DNA of 64,000 nucleotides from Hyphomicrobium sp. 12-62-95 (GCA_002279935.1 NCCZ01000007.1:1-64000); one strand, 5' to 3'; shown: positions 1 through 11,581, counted from the stretch's first letter. Numbers and translations: made by a program. Notes: generated from the letters alone by a model not told the origin.

Positions 1-117
1 GATGGCGGAGAATGATCGAACGAAACTCAGACCTGACGCCTGCGGCTATTCTCAACCAAGCCCTGCCTCACGCCCCAACTTGAAAGTCGAACAGAGCCGG
101 TCCTGATAGGATTTTTT

Positions 118-540
118 ATGGCTCTCATTTCGGAAACAGCGATCTGCCTTCGATTTTTTGGCGACGATTTGCAGCCCGAATTATTGACCGCGGCATTGGG
201 TCATCCGCCGACGTCTTCCGCTACCAAAGGTGAAGCCATCACCAGTGAAAAAAGCGGACGCATAAGCGTGGCCAACTCGGGCAAGTGGCTATTGAGCGTA
301 GATAGGCGCCAACCGGGTGATTTGAACGGCCAAATCCAAGAACTGTTCGGAGCACTGACTGAGGACTTGTCTGTGTGGCGCATCCTAGCCGACAAGTACC
401 AACCCGACTTGTTCGTTGGCCTGTTTCTAACCGGCACAAATGAAGGCATTGAGATGAGCGCGCGGTCGTTGGAAATTCTAGCAACGCGGGGCGTGAGACT
501 GAGCCTCGATATCTACGGGCAATGGGCAGACACCCCGTAG
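118..540 (+). CDS. DUF4279 domain protein
   Basis: This 140-residue protein of unknown function matches the layout of the DUF4279 family. It has an N-terminal strand with the motif RFFGDDLQPE, a short KGE turn, a GKWLLS strand, an amphipathic helix around residues 65-80 and a C-terminal LSLDIYG strand. There is no signal peptide or membrane segment, so it should be cytoplasmic. An AGGA ribosome-binding site lies 7 bases before the ATG. The gene is visibly less GC-rich than its neighbours, which hints at a separate origin. DUF4279 proteins are often found as immunity-like or accessory proteins, but nothing here shows a partner toxin. The family call is from recalled motif pattern. Confidence 0.75.
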   Translation: MALISETAICLRFFGDDLQPELLTAALGHPPTSSATKGEAITSEKSGRISVANSGKWLLSVDRRQPGDLNGQIQELFGALTEDLSVWRILADKYQPDLFVGLFLTGTNEGIEMSARSLEILATRGVRLSLDIYGQWADTP

Positions 541-564
541 CAGCCCTTAGCACCTCGCACCCCA

Positions 565-1473
565 TCAAACCTCAATCGTGCCCTCGCTCACGCGCACGCT
601 ATGGCCGCCGATGCGCACGCCTTCGAGCCCCTGCCCGTCGATGGTAAGCACCAGCGACACGAGGCTCGGCCGCTGCATTTCGAACCCTTGCTCGATCGTC
701 CGCCGGTGCGTGCCGTGCGGCAGCCGGTCGAAACGCGCAATCACACCGGCAAAGCACACCGCCGCCGAACCGGTCGCAGGATCTTCCGGCACACCCGCAT
801 CGGGGGCGAACATGCGCACATGAAACGACGACGTCGTGTGCTCGCACTGCCGTGTGTAGAGATAGGCGCCCACGAGCCCCTGCTGCGAAAACGCCGGCGC
901 CCAATGGCTGCCGTTGACGCGCGCCCGCGCAATCGCCTCGCGCGACGCAATCGGCACGAAGGCGAACGCGTTCCCTACCGCATAACAAACCGGCTTGTGA
1001 TTTTCGAACCCGATCTCGCTCGGAATCAGCCCGAGCCCGGCCGCCAACACATCGACCGGCGGCAGCGTGCCCGCCTCGACGGGTATCTTCGGCGCGTCGA
1101 ATTCTGCGAACGGCGTCTGATCGGCCCTCAGCCGCACGCCCACGCGCAACGTGCCGATGCCCTCTTCCAGAACAATCAGCGCATCCGCATCCCGCCCCTG
1201 CCCGAACTTGTTTTCAGCCAGCAGCGCCGCCGTCCCAACGGTCGGATGCCCCGCGAACGGCAATTCCTTCACCGGCGTAAAAATCCGCAAGCGCGCCGAA
1301 TGCGCCGGATTCTCCGCCGGCAGCACGAACACCGTCTCCGACAGATTGAACTCGCGCGCAATCGCCTGCATCTGATCATCCGTCAGACCGCCCGCGCCAT
1401 GCACCACCGCCAGCGGATTGCCGCCAAAGCGCCGGTCGGTAAAAACATCCAAGGTGCTGAAGGAAAGCCGCAT
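565..1473 (-). CDS. PhzF family isomerase/epimerase-like protein
   Basis: The 302-residue product belongs to the PhzF (phenazine biosynthesis-like, diaminopimelate epimerase fold) family. Visible hallmarks are the N-terminal DVFTDRRFGGNPLAVV strand, the glutamate of NLSETVFVLP that matches the catalytic acid of PhzF, the loop FAGHPTVGTAALL, and the C-terminal PEDPATGSAA anion-binding loop. Length is normal for the family. No phenazine genes lie nearby, so this is one of the many PhzF paralogs of unknown substrate and should not be read as evidence of phenazine production. It is cytoplasmic. It lies in the same direction as the NUDIX gene upstream, 77 bases away. Confidence 0.9.
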   Translation of the reverse strand: MRLSFSTLDVFTDRRFGGNPLAVVHGAGGLTDDQMQAIAREFNLSETVFVLPAENPAHSARLRIFTPVKELPFAGHPTVGTAALLAENKFGQGRDADALIVLEEGIGTLRVGVRLRADQTPFAEFDAPKIPVEAGTLPPVDVLAAGLGLIPSEIGFENHKPVCYAVGNAFAFVPIASREAIARARVNGSHWAPAFSQQGLVGAYLYTRQCEHTTSSFHVRMFAPDAGVPEDPATGSAAVCFAGVIARFDRLPHGTHRRTIEQGFEMQRPSLVSLVLTIDGQGLEGVRIGGHSVRVSEGTIEV

Positions 1474-1550
1474 GGGTCCCCGCCTCTGTCAACGCTGAGA
1501 GCGGCACTTACCCCATTCCGAAGCCAGCTCCAAGGGGAAGCGGCCCGCCG

Positions 1551-2282
1551 TCACGGCACTGTTGTAACGGGCGCACGCCCCGCTAGCACATGGCGCAATA
1601 GCACCTGCGCAAACTCCGGCATCGGCAGCGGATCGAGATCGGCCACTGTCCGCACGGCCACAATCTCGTCCAGCTCTGGTGCCGCCTCATGCGCCACCGC
1701 TTCCCGCATGAACGCCATCATCTGGCCCGCATCACCGTCGCCCACGAGTTCTACCGCGATCGACACTTGCTGCCCGACCGTGGTGATCAAGAACCCTTCG
1801 CTCACCGCCAGCGTGTGCGCCCTGAGCCCCGTCTCTTCTTCCACTTCGCGCAGCACGCTTCCCCGGATATCGACACGGCCGTCATCGTCGCGGTCGCGCG
1901 GATCGATGAACCCGCCCGGCAGATAGACGAGCCCCGCGTTCAGATTGCCGGCCCGCTGCCGTCCGAGCAGAATGGCCCCATCCCCAGACCGGATCAGCGC
2001 CGACCCAAACACATCACACACCGACGTATCGGTCTGCCCTGTTTCCTTCCAATAGAGAAACGCCTTGAACTCCGCCGCGATCAGCTGCCCGGAGAACACG
2101 CCGTCCTCCAGCTGAGAGTGTGCCAGCACATAGATGCGTCCGTTGAAATAGGAGGGATTGGCTAACGTGGCCCGCTCCCAATGCGCATCAATGGCGGCAG
2201 CGTTGTCGCGCGCAAACACCCACGTCTCATCGCTGACGGTGAGATCGCACGCCTCGACATACGTCACCCTTGCGGGCTGCAT
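1551..2282 (-). CDS. NUDIX hydrolase
   Basis: This is a NUDIX-superfamily hydrolase of about 243 residues. The core is the Nudix helix with the signature REVEEETGL preceded by PGGFIDPRD. The box is longer than the 23-residue consensus because a DDDGRVDI insertion lies before the helix, a layout I associate with a subgroup that also has an FNGRIYVLA segment near the N-terminus. The substrate, presumably a nucleoside diphosphate derivative, cannot be read from sequence. An ATG at 2282 gives the start used here. A TTG at 2303 would lengthen it by 7 residues and make it overlap the stop of the channel gene upstream by 8 bases, so translational coupling is possible. Confidence 0.88.
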   Translation of the reverse strand: MQPARVTYVEACDLTVSDETWVFARDNAAAIDAHWERATLANPSYFNGRIYVLAHSQLEDGVFSGQLIAAEFKAFLYWKETGQTDTSVCDVFGSALIRSGDGAILLGRQRAGNLNAGLVYLPGGFIDPRDRDDDGRVDIRGSVLREVEEETGLRAHTLAVSEGFLITTVGQQVSIAVELVGDGDAGQMMAFMREAVAHEAAPELDEIVAVRTVADLDPLPMPEFAQVLLRHVLAGRAPVTTVP

Positions 2283-2295
2283 CAATGCCTCTTCG

Positions 2296-3360
2296 TCAAG
2301 CAACCACAGGCGCGGCGCGCATCAACCCGCCGAAGCTGTCCGCGCCGATCCCAGCCAGCGCAACGACATAAAACAGAACGATCAGCGCGAACCACACCCG
2401 GTCCGCCCGGACGATCGCCGCCTCCCCGCCGCTATCGCGCCATGAGGCTCTGACCACCCGGAACAACACCAGCATGATGAAGCCGTACGACGCCAGATAA
2501 ACCTTGTCGACCATCGTCAGGTAATCGACCTCCGGCAGCGACGACCCACCGGCCAATTGCAACGCCACGAGCGTCAACAGCGCCGTGATCCCCAGGCCAA
2601 CCCGCGCATCGATAAACGCCGGCCGGATGAACAAGACGAGCCCCGCGCACGCCATAATGAGCAGGATGGGCAGAAACGTCTTGATCGACAGCGCCGTCAT
2701 CGGCCGCGAGATCGCAATGCTCACCGCCGCGCGCGAATAGGCTTCCTCCGCCCCCACCGTCGGATCACCGAAGTTCGTCGGATACTGATGCGCGCCGATT
2801 TCCATCTGCGCTGCCTCGATCCCGAACCCCGGCAGCACAATACTGCCCGACAGCGTCACCGGCTTGTCATCCGCGCGATAGATTTGGGACCCCGCGCCGT
2901 TCTCCGTATCCTCGAAAAGGATCACGAGATCCTGCCGGTCGAAGGGATAGTTCTCCAGCTTCAATTTCGTCGCAAACCGACCCTGATTGCGCACGATCGC
3001 ATAGAAGCTCCCGTCCGGCAGCACCTTGGGCTCTTCATAGAGGAGCTCGCGCACATGATCGTCCGGCGCCGAGCGGTTCATGAATTCCATCGTTTTCGCC
3101 GGATTGATGTCCTTGTTCCGCCACCGGAACCAGACATAGAAATCCACGGCATAGCTATGCGTGCGAAAATCAAGTTCATGGATGTCGTTGATATAGACCC
3201 CGGTCACCACCTCTTCGGGCCCCGGCGATGCGGCTTCCGCAGCTGCGGCTTCTGCGGCCGCCGGCACATCCTGCGCAATGGCCGAGCGGACCGAAAGCAG
3301 ACCAACGAGGCAAAGCAGACCGGCAATCAGAATATAAAAGCGAAACCGGTAGCCGGCCAT
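2296..3360 (-). CDS. Pentameric ligand-gated ion channel-like (Cys-loop superfamily) protein
   Basis: The protein has about 354 residues with a signal peptide (MAGYRFRF followed by a hydrophobic stretch ending SAIAQ), a beta-rich extracellular domain and four C-terminal membrane helices. The extracellular domain contains YAVDFYVWFRWRN and the YPFDRQDLVILFED segment, which corresponds to the conserved loop of pentameric channels. The paired cysteines of animal Cys-loop receptors are absent, as in other bacterial members such as GLIC and ELIC. The four helices are FLPILLIMACAGLVLFI, GITALLTLVALQLAG, YLASYGFIMLVLFRVV and FALIVLFYVVALAGI. It should form an inner-membrane pentamer with a periplasmic sensor. 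The ligand is unknown. The ATG at 3360 was chosen because the signal peptide begins there; a longer frame upstream looks non-coding. Confidence 0.82.
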   Translation of the reverse strand: MAGYRFRFYILIAGLLCLVGLLSVRSAIAQDVPAAAEAAAAEAASPGPEEVVTGVYINDIHELDFRTHSYAVDFYVWFRWRNKDINPAKTMEFMNRSAPDDHVRELLYEEPKVLPDGSFYAIVRNQGRFATKLKLENYPFDRQDLVILFEDTENGAGSQIYRADDKPVTLSGSIVLPGFGIEAAQMEIGAHQYPTNFGDPTVGAEEAYSRAAVSIAISRPMTALSIKTFLPILLIMACAGLVLFIRPAFIDARVGLGITALLTLVALQLAGGSSLPEVDYLTMVDKVYLASYGFIMLVLFRVVRASWRDSGGEAAIVRADRVWFALIVLFYVVALAGIGADSFGGLMRAAPVVA

Positions 3361-3521
3361 CCAAAGTCCCCCATGTTGGCCGGACCCTATCGGCCCCGCC
3401 CGCCCGGGGACAATCCGGCCTTGGCGACCAGCACATTTTCCTGCTTCAGTCAGAGGTGGGGCCGACCGGGGGCCGTGCGCCATCGGTGCCACGCGCCGGC
3501 GGCCGCGCGACGAGGCGGGGA

Positions 3522-4718
3522 ATGACGTCAATAAGGCAAGCGGCGCAAGGCGTTGCGATAGCGATGAGCACCGCGCTCGCAGCCCATCTGTGCCCCGCCG
3601 CCGCCCAGCAGCCCACATCCCCCCTCGGCACGCTCCCCCCCGGCTGGAGCATCGTCCTCACCGATGTCGTCGCCCTCTTTTCCGGCCCGACCACCGACGG
3701 CACGGTCACCATCGTTGCGCCACCGGCCATGTCGGCCGACGGCGACATCAAGTCCGCCATCATCGAAAAAGCACCCGCCCTCATCGAAGATCTATTTGGC
3801 GAACCTCGCCCCGCCGGTGACCCCACGCCGCTCCCCGCCTCCGACGCGGTCGCACCGGGCCTTCTGGTCCCCCTCACCGTCGAACTGGAAGACGGCAGCG
3901 AAGCGCGCATTGAGGCGACCGGCTATCCGCTTCCCGGCCGCAGGTTGCAGCTCATACTCCTCGCCGTCCCCGCGACCATGCCCGGCACCAATCCCGAAAT
4001 CATGCGCGCCCGCACCCTCATCGACCAATGGCGTGCCGCCGGCATCATCGTGAACGACGATCTCACCGCGAAACTGGCCGGCCCCGCTCAAGCACCCGAA
4101 GGAGAGGACGGAAGCGAGCCGGCAACAAATGCAGACGCCCCTGCATCGCCCGTCAATCCCGACGAACTGATCGAAAACGTCATCTTTTTTCTGCGCTTCG
4201 CCTTCGATGGCGCCAACCCATCAGCCGCAGCCGAACCCAGTGCCGTGACCGCGCTCCTCCTCAAAGACGGCCGCGTCTTCGAGAGCGAGGCCCGCGCGCC
4301 CGCCGATTTCGATCCCGCATCCCGCCCACCCGGCAGCCCCGGAACGGGCCGCTGGCAACGCGATGGCGAAGCCTATGCGCTGGCCTTTACCGATGGCACC
4401 CAGGGTACAGCCGTCGCGGGCGCCGCCAAGACCATCGCGGCCCCGGCGTCGATGTCGTTCAACGGCCGCTTCCTGGCGACCGGCGGGCCGCCGGCGGAAT
4501 TTCTGACCAGCACAATCGAGTTTTATCCCGACGGCAGTCTGCTGCTCAAAGACGAGGGCACGTCGCTGAGCGGAACCTACGCCATATCCGGCCGCACCAT
4601 CCGTATCGCAGTGCCAAACAAGCCACCAGCCGCCTTCGCCTTCGGATATCGCGGTGAGGTCACGGCCCCGACGCTGCTCATCGTCGGCAACAGAATTTAC
4701 GAACGCGCCGACGAGTGA
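3522..4718 (+). CDS. Secreted protein of unknown function
   Basis: A 398-residue exported protein that I cannot assign to a named family. It begins with a signal peptide (MTSIRQAAQGVAIAMS, a hydrophobic core and cleavage near CPAAAQ). The first domain, with TDVVALFSGPTTDGTVTIVAPP, looks like a small mixed alpha/beta fold. A low-complexity linker rich in Ala, Asp, Glu and Pro follows near residues 190-215. The C-terminal part from MSFNGRFLATGG onward has a run of beta strands ending in FYPDGSLLLKDEGTS and GTYAISGRTIRIAV, which resembles a small lipocalin-like or META-like barrel. An ATG after a purine-rich GAGGCGGGGA segment is the best start. It is divergent from the channel gene, and the 161-base gap should hold both promoters. 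Confidence 0.65.
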   Translation: MTSIRQAAQGVAIAMSTALAAHLCPAAAQQPTSPLGTLPPGWSIVLTDVVALFSGPTTDGTVTIVAPPAMSADGDIKSAIIEKAPALIEDLFGEPRPAGDPTPLPASDAVAPGLLVPLTVELEDGSEARIEATGYPLPGRRLQLILLAVPATMPGTNPEIMRARTLIDQWRAAGIIVNDDLTAKLAGPAQAPEGEDGSEPATNADAPASPVNPDELIENVIFFLRFAFDGANPSAAAEPSAVTALLLKDGRVFESEARAPADFDPASRPPGSPGTGRWQRDGEAYALAFTDGTQGTAVAGAAKTIAAPASMSFNGRFLATGGPPAEFLTSTIEFYPDGSLLLKDEGTSLSGTYAISGRTIRIAVPNKPPAAFAFGYRGEVTAPTLLIVGNRIYERADE

Positions 4719-4722
4719 AGGG

Positions 4723-4857
4723 TTATCCACAGTGATAACAGTTTCGCGGCACCACTCGGCCGCAGGGGCCAAACGAGCAAGATCTCACAAGCCTCTAAGC
4801 AACCATTGATTCTTGCTGTTCAACTTTGTTCCCCACTTCATCCACAGCTCATCCACA
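4723..4857. promoter_or_regulatory. Cluster of DnaA-box-like 9-mers
   Basis: One perfect TTATCCACA lies at 4723-4731. Two TCATCCACA copies, each one mismatch from consensus, lie at 4838-4846 and 4849-4857, all in the same orientation. The surrounding 214-base gap between the secreted-protein gene and the barrel gene is richer in A and T than its flanks. This may be a DnaA-binding regulatory or titration site. Three boxes without dnaA, hemE, gidA or parAB nearby are not enough to call an origin. Confidence 0.35.
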
Positions 4858-4932
4858 GTCTTGAGAATCGATGTTGCGCCTGCTCAATCAGCGCACAGAG
4901 GTAGATTTGCTGCGTATTGGACCGATAATCAA

Positions 4933-5611
4933 ATGACGTGGCGAACGATAATCATCACGGCCGGGATAGCGGGGGGGGCTTCTCACCCCTCACGCGGCGC
5001 GTGCGGATTTTACGGGCCTCTATTTCGGCTCGCACATCGGCGGCAACTTCCCATCCATCGACATATTGGGCGAGTTCAACAACGGCACCCCGACAGCCTA
5101 CGAACTCGAACCCAACGGTTGGACGGCGGGCATCCATCTTGGCTATACCGTTCCCCTGCAAGGTGCGCTGATTGGCATCGAAGCCGCGTGGTCGGCCGCC
5201 AATGACGTGGATACGCATAATCCCGGAAGCGGCACGTCCGACGATTTCGCCAGTTTCGAATTCAACGACACGATCTCGCTTGCCGCCCGCTTCGGCTTTT
5301 TCCTCACACCCCGTTATATGCTGTTCGTAAAGGTCGGCGTCGCCTGGGCCGATGTCAAAGGGGGCGCGGGTGATACCAATGGCATCCCCCCGGCACTCGA
5401 TCGTAGCGACGTTATCCGAACAAACGGATGGGAAACAGGCTTTGTCGTCGGCACCGGCCTTGACGTCTTGTGGGCCCGCGATTGGAGCGTGCGCGCCGAG
5501 TACGAATACATGGACTTCGGTTCATCCGTGATCGTCAACGCAGACGGCGACGTGAACAGCGTGGCTGTTCAGAACCACGCCATAAAATTTGGCGTGAGCC
5601 GGCACTTCTGA
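4933..5611 (+). pseudogene. Outer-membrane beta-barrel protein, frameshifted in a G8 tract
   Basis: The body of this gene encodes an 8-strand porin/Omp25-like barrel. It starts ADFTGLYFGSHIGGNF, has strands such as WTAGIHLGYTVPLQGALIG and SVRAEYEYMDFGS, and ends in the C-terminal phenylalanine (SRHF) expected for outer-membrane insertion. The only ATG that fits (4933) reads MTWRTIIITAGIAGG and then meets a run of eight G at 4971-4978, after which the frame is wrong. Removing one G gives a convincing signal peptide ending LLTPHAARA just before the mature start. In the barrel frame a TAG at 4967 blocks any upstream start. The gene is therefore off as written. A sequencing error, a true mutation or slipped-strand phase variation would each explain it. 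Confidence 0.8.
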
Positions 5612-5634
5612 ATGTGCGGCACGCCCATGCAAAA

Positions 5635-5662
5635 AGCCCGCGGACACGAATGTCCACGGGCT
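5635..5662. terminator. Bidirectional rho-independent terminator
   Basis: Twelve-base arms (AGCCCGCGGACA and TGTCCACGGGCT, one mismatch) enclose a CGAA tetraloop. The hairpin has an A run on its left flank, which reads as a U run on the minus strand, and CTTCGTAT on its right. It sits between the convergent ends of the barrel gene and ilvC and most clearly serves ilvC. Confidence 0.85.
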
Positions 5663-5706
5663 CTTCGTATATTGAAGGATCAAGGATCGATGAGTTGCGG
5701 CCCGTC

Positions 5707-7060
<1,354 letters not shown>

Positions 7061-7558
7061 ATGGAGCCTACCGTGATCACCCGCTTCGCCGTTATTGCGG
7101 CTGCCACCCTCGCACTCGCTGGCTGCGGCGAGAGCGAAGAAGCCAAAATCGAGACCAAGCGCTACATCGTGGTGTCAGCCATCGATTGCGCCGACAACAC
7201 CGGCCTCGATTATGATCGCTGCGTCAAGCTCCTGCAGACCGCCGTCGCCCAGCACGATAAGACCGCCGCCACCTATCCGAAACTGGAAGCCTGCGAAAGC
7301 ACCGAGGGTGAAGGCCGCTGCGAACGGGCCGGCGAAAAAACCTATCGCGCCCGCGTCACCGCGTTCCAGCTCACGATCGGCGCCAAAACGGCAGCCGTTC
7401 CCCTCTATGCCCCGACGACCAACAAGGCCGGTCTGCGCACGGCCGCCAACGACGAAATCCTTCCCGACGCCGAAACCATCACCTTCACCGAGAGCGCAGC
7501 CGACGCCAGCCACTTCTATTTCAAAGAAGACCCCAATAAGCGGAAGAAAAGACAATAG
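7061..7558 (+). CDS. DUF1190-like lipoprotein
   Basis: A 165-residue predicted lipoprotein. After a short hydrophobic leader, the lipobox LALAGC places the lipidated cysteine near residue 22. The mature part has spaced cysteines (DCADNTGLDYDRC, EACESTEGEGRC) and an RVTAFQLT strand, followed by a positively charged tail (PNKRKKRQ). The cysteine pattern and the A-Q-H-x-A-x-x-Y segment resemble DUF1190 (YgiB-like) proteins, though this is a recalled resemblance. The function is unknown, and an outer-membrane or inner-membrane anchor is equally possible. Start choice: ATG at 7061; a GTG four codons later is also usable. The downstream gene ilvN is convergent. Confidence 0.62.
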   Translation: MEPTVITRFAVIAAATLALAGCGESEEAKIETKRYIVVSAIDCADNTGLDYDRCVKLLQTAVAQHDKTAATYPKLEACESTEGEGRCERAGEKTYRARVTAFQLTIGAKTAAVPLYAPTTNKAGLRTAANDEILPDAETITFTESAADASHFYFKEDPNKRKKRQ

Positions 7559-7591
7559 GCGCCGCTCGCCAGAAAATGCGCAGGGCCGCCC

Positions 7592-8140
7592 TTACATCGC
7601 CCCCGCGCCACGCCCGATCGCAGCAACACCCGTCCGGCTGACCTCGACGAGCCCAAGTTCGCGCATCAATCCGATGAAGGTCTCGATCTTGGAGGCCTTC
7701 CCCGTAATCTCGAAGATAAAATGCTCGGTCGATGTGTCGACCACCTGCGCGCGGAAAATCTCCGCCATCCGCATGGCCTCGATCCGCTTTTCGCCTTTGC
7801 CGGCCACCTTCACCAGCGCCAGTTCGCGCTCGAGTGAAATTCCCTCGCCCGTCAAGTCGCGCACCCGGTGCACCGGCACCAGCCGCTCCAGCTGATGCTT
7901 GATCTGCTCAATGACCGCCGGCGTGCCGCGCGTCACGATCGTGATCCGCGACACCTGCCGGTCGTGCTCGGTCTCCGTCACGGTCAAGCTATCGATGTTG
8001 TAGCCCCGCGCCGTGAAAAGACCGATGACGCGCGCCAGCACGCCGGGCTCGTTGTCGACAATCACCGATAGCGTGCGCGAAACAACATCCTGCGCGATGC
8101 CGGGACCGACATAGTGGCTTTGCGGATTGGGATTTACCAT
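7592..8140 (-). CDS. ilvN: Acetolactate synthase small (regulatory) subunit
   Basis: The 182-residue regulatory subunit of acetohydroxyacid synthase. It carries an N-terminal ACT domain (TLSVIVDNEPGVLARVIGLFTARGYNIDSLTV is the recognisable stretch, quoted here only as its key parts NEPGVLARV and GYNIDSL) and a C-terminal ALS_ss domain from about residue 90. The glycine-containing loop of the ACT domain is where valine feedback binds in homologs, so valine control is likely. It pairs with IlvB, but here another gene lies between the two. All three genes read on the minus strand, with a 6-base gap to the middle gene, so one transcript is likely. Confidence 0.96.
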   Translation of the reverse strand: MVNPNPQSHYVGPGIAQDVVSRTLSVIVDNEPGVLARVIGLFTARGYNIDSLTVTETEHDRQVSRITIVTRGTPAVIEQIKHQLERLVPVHRVRDLTGEGISLERELALVKVAGKGEKRIEAMRMAEIFRAQVVDTSTEHFIFEITGKASKIETFIGLMRELGLVEVSRTGVAAIGRGAGAM

Positions 8141-8146
8141 GGCTGA

Positions 8147-8706
8147 CTAGTTCTTCTCTTTGCTTGTGCCGGGCTCGCCGGACTTATCGCCCAGCGCGTC
8201 GATTTCGGCCGCTGAATTGGGAAACACGGTCTTCAGGAAAACGGGCAGGCCAACCTTGTCGACCTCGGACTTGAACGCATCGGCTTCCGCCGCACTGACC
8301 TTGTATTGGCTGAACGCTGCCACGACGCGGCGGCCCATCGCCTGCGCCATCTGATCTGCCGTCGGCGCGCCGATCCGGCGCAATTCCTCAGGCTTCAACC
8401 GGCCATAGATCCGCGTGAGCAGCTTCGTTTGCAGATAATCCTGCGCGATGCAGCCTTCGAAAGCCGCTGAATAGGCAGATGCGAGGCCGTGCGTGCGGTA
8501 GCAGGCATCAATGTGCTTGATCGCCGCCTCCGCCCCGCGCGTCCGCTGAATGAGCCCGATCCGCTCGGCCGACTCCTTGATGTTGGCAGCCCTGTCCCAG
8601 GTCATCGGCATGCTCGGCGGCACTGCAGGCGCAGCCGTCTCCGCTGCCGCCTGCCCGGAAAGGGCCACGGCCAGACAGATGGACAGCGCGGCGGCGCGGG
8701 CCGAAA

Positions 8707-8710
<4 letters not shown>
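8147..8710 (-). CDS. Exported protein of unknown function inside the ilvB-ilvN operon
   Basis: A 187-residue protein with a signal peptide ([18 protein letters not shown], cleavage near GQAAAE) and a mainly helical mature domain with two cysteines (IDACYRTHG and FEGCIAQDY). It matches no family I can name. It starts with GTG, and that start overlaps the TGA of ilvB as GTGA, so its translation is coupled to ilvB. Its stop lies only 6 bases before ilvN. The position between the catalytic and regulatory subunits of a cytoplasmic enzyme is odd for a periplasmic protein. There is no evidence that it takes part in branched-chain synthesis; it may simply share the transcript. The C-terminus is charged and rich in Lys and Glu. 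Confidence 0.8.
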
Positions 8711-10470
<1,760 letters not shown>

Positions 10471-10521
10471 CGTCGTGCCCCTGAACTCAAAAAGCGAATG
10501 CGCCAACCCATCCGGGCGGCG

Positions 10522-10583
10522 CGCGCGGTCGTCCCGGCCGCGCGAAGGTTGCGCAACCTAGGAGCCCGATCATGCCCGGTCAA
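10522..10583 (-). promoter_or_regulatory. Putative ilvB promoter and GC-rich leader hairpin
   Basis: On the minus strand TTGACC (10578-10583) and TAGGTT (10555-10560) are separated by 17 bases and fit a sigma-70-type promoter. Just downstream, CGCGCGG and CCGCGCG (10522-10528 and 10538-10544) form a strong hairpin with a 9-base loop in the untranslated leader. This could be part of an attenuator, but no leader peptide rich in branched-chain codons is visible. Confidence 0.5.
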
Positions 10584-10630
10584 GGTAAAGGGTCAATAAA
10601 TGTGACGATATGGACGCTTAGACATTCCAT

Positions 10631-11512
10631 TTATTGCGCAGAAACGGCTTTCCACGACTTCATATTGCCCGATATCCAGGTCGCCTGCCGTTTGATGTAA
10701 CGCCGCGTCTCTGCCTTACCCTCGTCGACGGCATCCTCGAGCGCCATCTCCCCGCGCAAATGCGCCATCAGCGGCCGAAGCCCCAGCGCCCGCATGCCCG
10801 GCAGCGCCGGATCGAGATCAAGCTCCATGATCCGCCGCGCCTCATCAAGCGCGCCGCGCGCCATCATCTCATCGAACCGTGCATCACTGCGCGCATGCAA
10901 CGCCGCGCGCTCCGGCATCACGACGAGCCGTTCGGTGTCCTCAGTGCGAATGAGCGGCGTGCCCGGTTCCTGCTGCCACTCCCAGAGCGGCCGCCCCGTC
11001 GCATCCATCACCTCCAGCGCCCGCACGATCCGCTGCGGATCGGTGGGCGACAGCCGCGCCGCCGTGCCCGGATCCATCTCCGCCAGCCGGCGATGCAGCT
11101 TGGAGGCTCCCAGCCGGTCCGCCTCTGCCCGCCAATGCTCGCGAATAGCTGGCGGGATTGCTGGAATAGGCGACAGCCCTTCCAACAGCGCCTTCAAATA
11201 GAGCCCCGTACCGCCGACAAAAATCGGCACCTGACCCGCCGCCGTCACCTCGGCCAGCATCGCCTCCGCCTCGCGCACGAAGCGGCCGACGGAATACCCC
11301 TCAGCGATCGCCACATGCCCATAGAGCCGGTGCGCAACCCCGCCCATCTCCTCAAGCGTCGGCCGCGCGGAGAGGATTTCCAACTCCGCATAAACCTGCA
11401 TGCTGTCGGCATTGACGACCACGCCGCCGCGCTCCCGCGCAAGTTTCAACGCCATGGCCGATTTGCCGCTCGCCGTGGGCCCGGCAATCAAGATAGCTTT
11501 TGTCTGTGTCAT
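10631..11512 (-). CDS. miaA: tRNA dimethylallyltransferase
   Basis: About 293 residues. MiaA transfers a dimethylallyl group to A37 of tRNAs that read codons starting with U. The N-terminal P-loop GPTASGKSAMAL, the substrate motif NADSMQVY and the FVGGTGLYLKALLEGL segment are all present, followed by the helical swivel domain and the C-terminal IKRQATWISGN motif (family: KRQ-TW). The start used is the ATG at 11512 (MTQTKAILI); an upstream frame adds 10 residues without support. It is divergent from serB with a 69-base gap, an arrangement common in rhizobia-like genomes, and is followed by ilvB in the same direction. Confidence 0.96.
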   Translation of the reverse strand: MTQTKAILIAGPTASGKSAMALKLARERGGVVVNADSMQVYAELEILSARPTLEEMGGVAHRLYGHVAIAEGYSVGRFVREAEAMLAEVTAAGQVPIFVGGTGLYLKALLEGLSPIPAIPPAIREHWRAEADRLGASKLHRRLAEMDPGTAARLSPTDPQRIVRALEVMDATGRPLWEWQQEPGTPLIRTEDTERLVVMPERAALHARSDARFDEMMARGALDEARRIMELDLDPALPGMRALGLRPLMAHLRGEMALEDAVDEGKAETRRYIKRQATWISGNMKSWKAVSAQ

Positions 11513-11581
11513 GGCCCTGCTTAGCCGAGGCCAACTCCGCACGCCACCCGTGCCTCCTTGTCAAAGTGACTCTCGCCGCCG

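Noticed and set aside
565..1473. PhzF homolog as evidence for phenazine synthesis
   Set aside because: No other phz genes are present, and PhzF paralogs are widespread in non-producers.
4723..4857. Chromosome origin
   Set aside because: Only three DnaA-like boxes, no AT-rich unwinding element of note, and none of the usual origin-linked genes nearby.
10471..10630. Leader-peptide attenuator before ilvB
   Set aside because: A GC hairpin exists, but no short frame rich in Leu, Val or Ile codons with a start was found.
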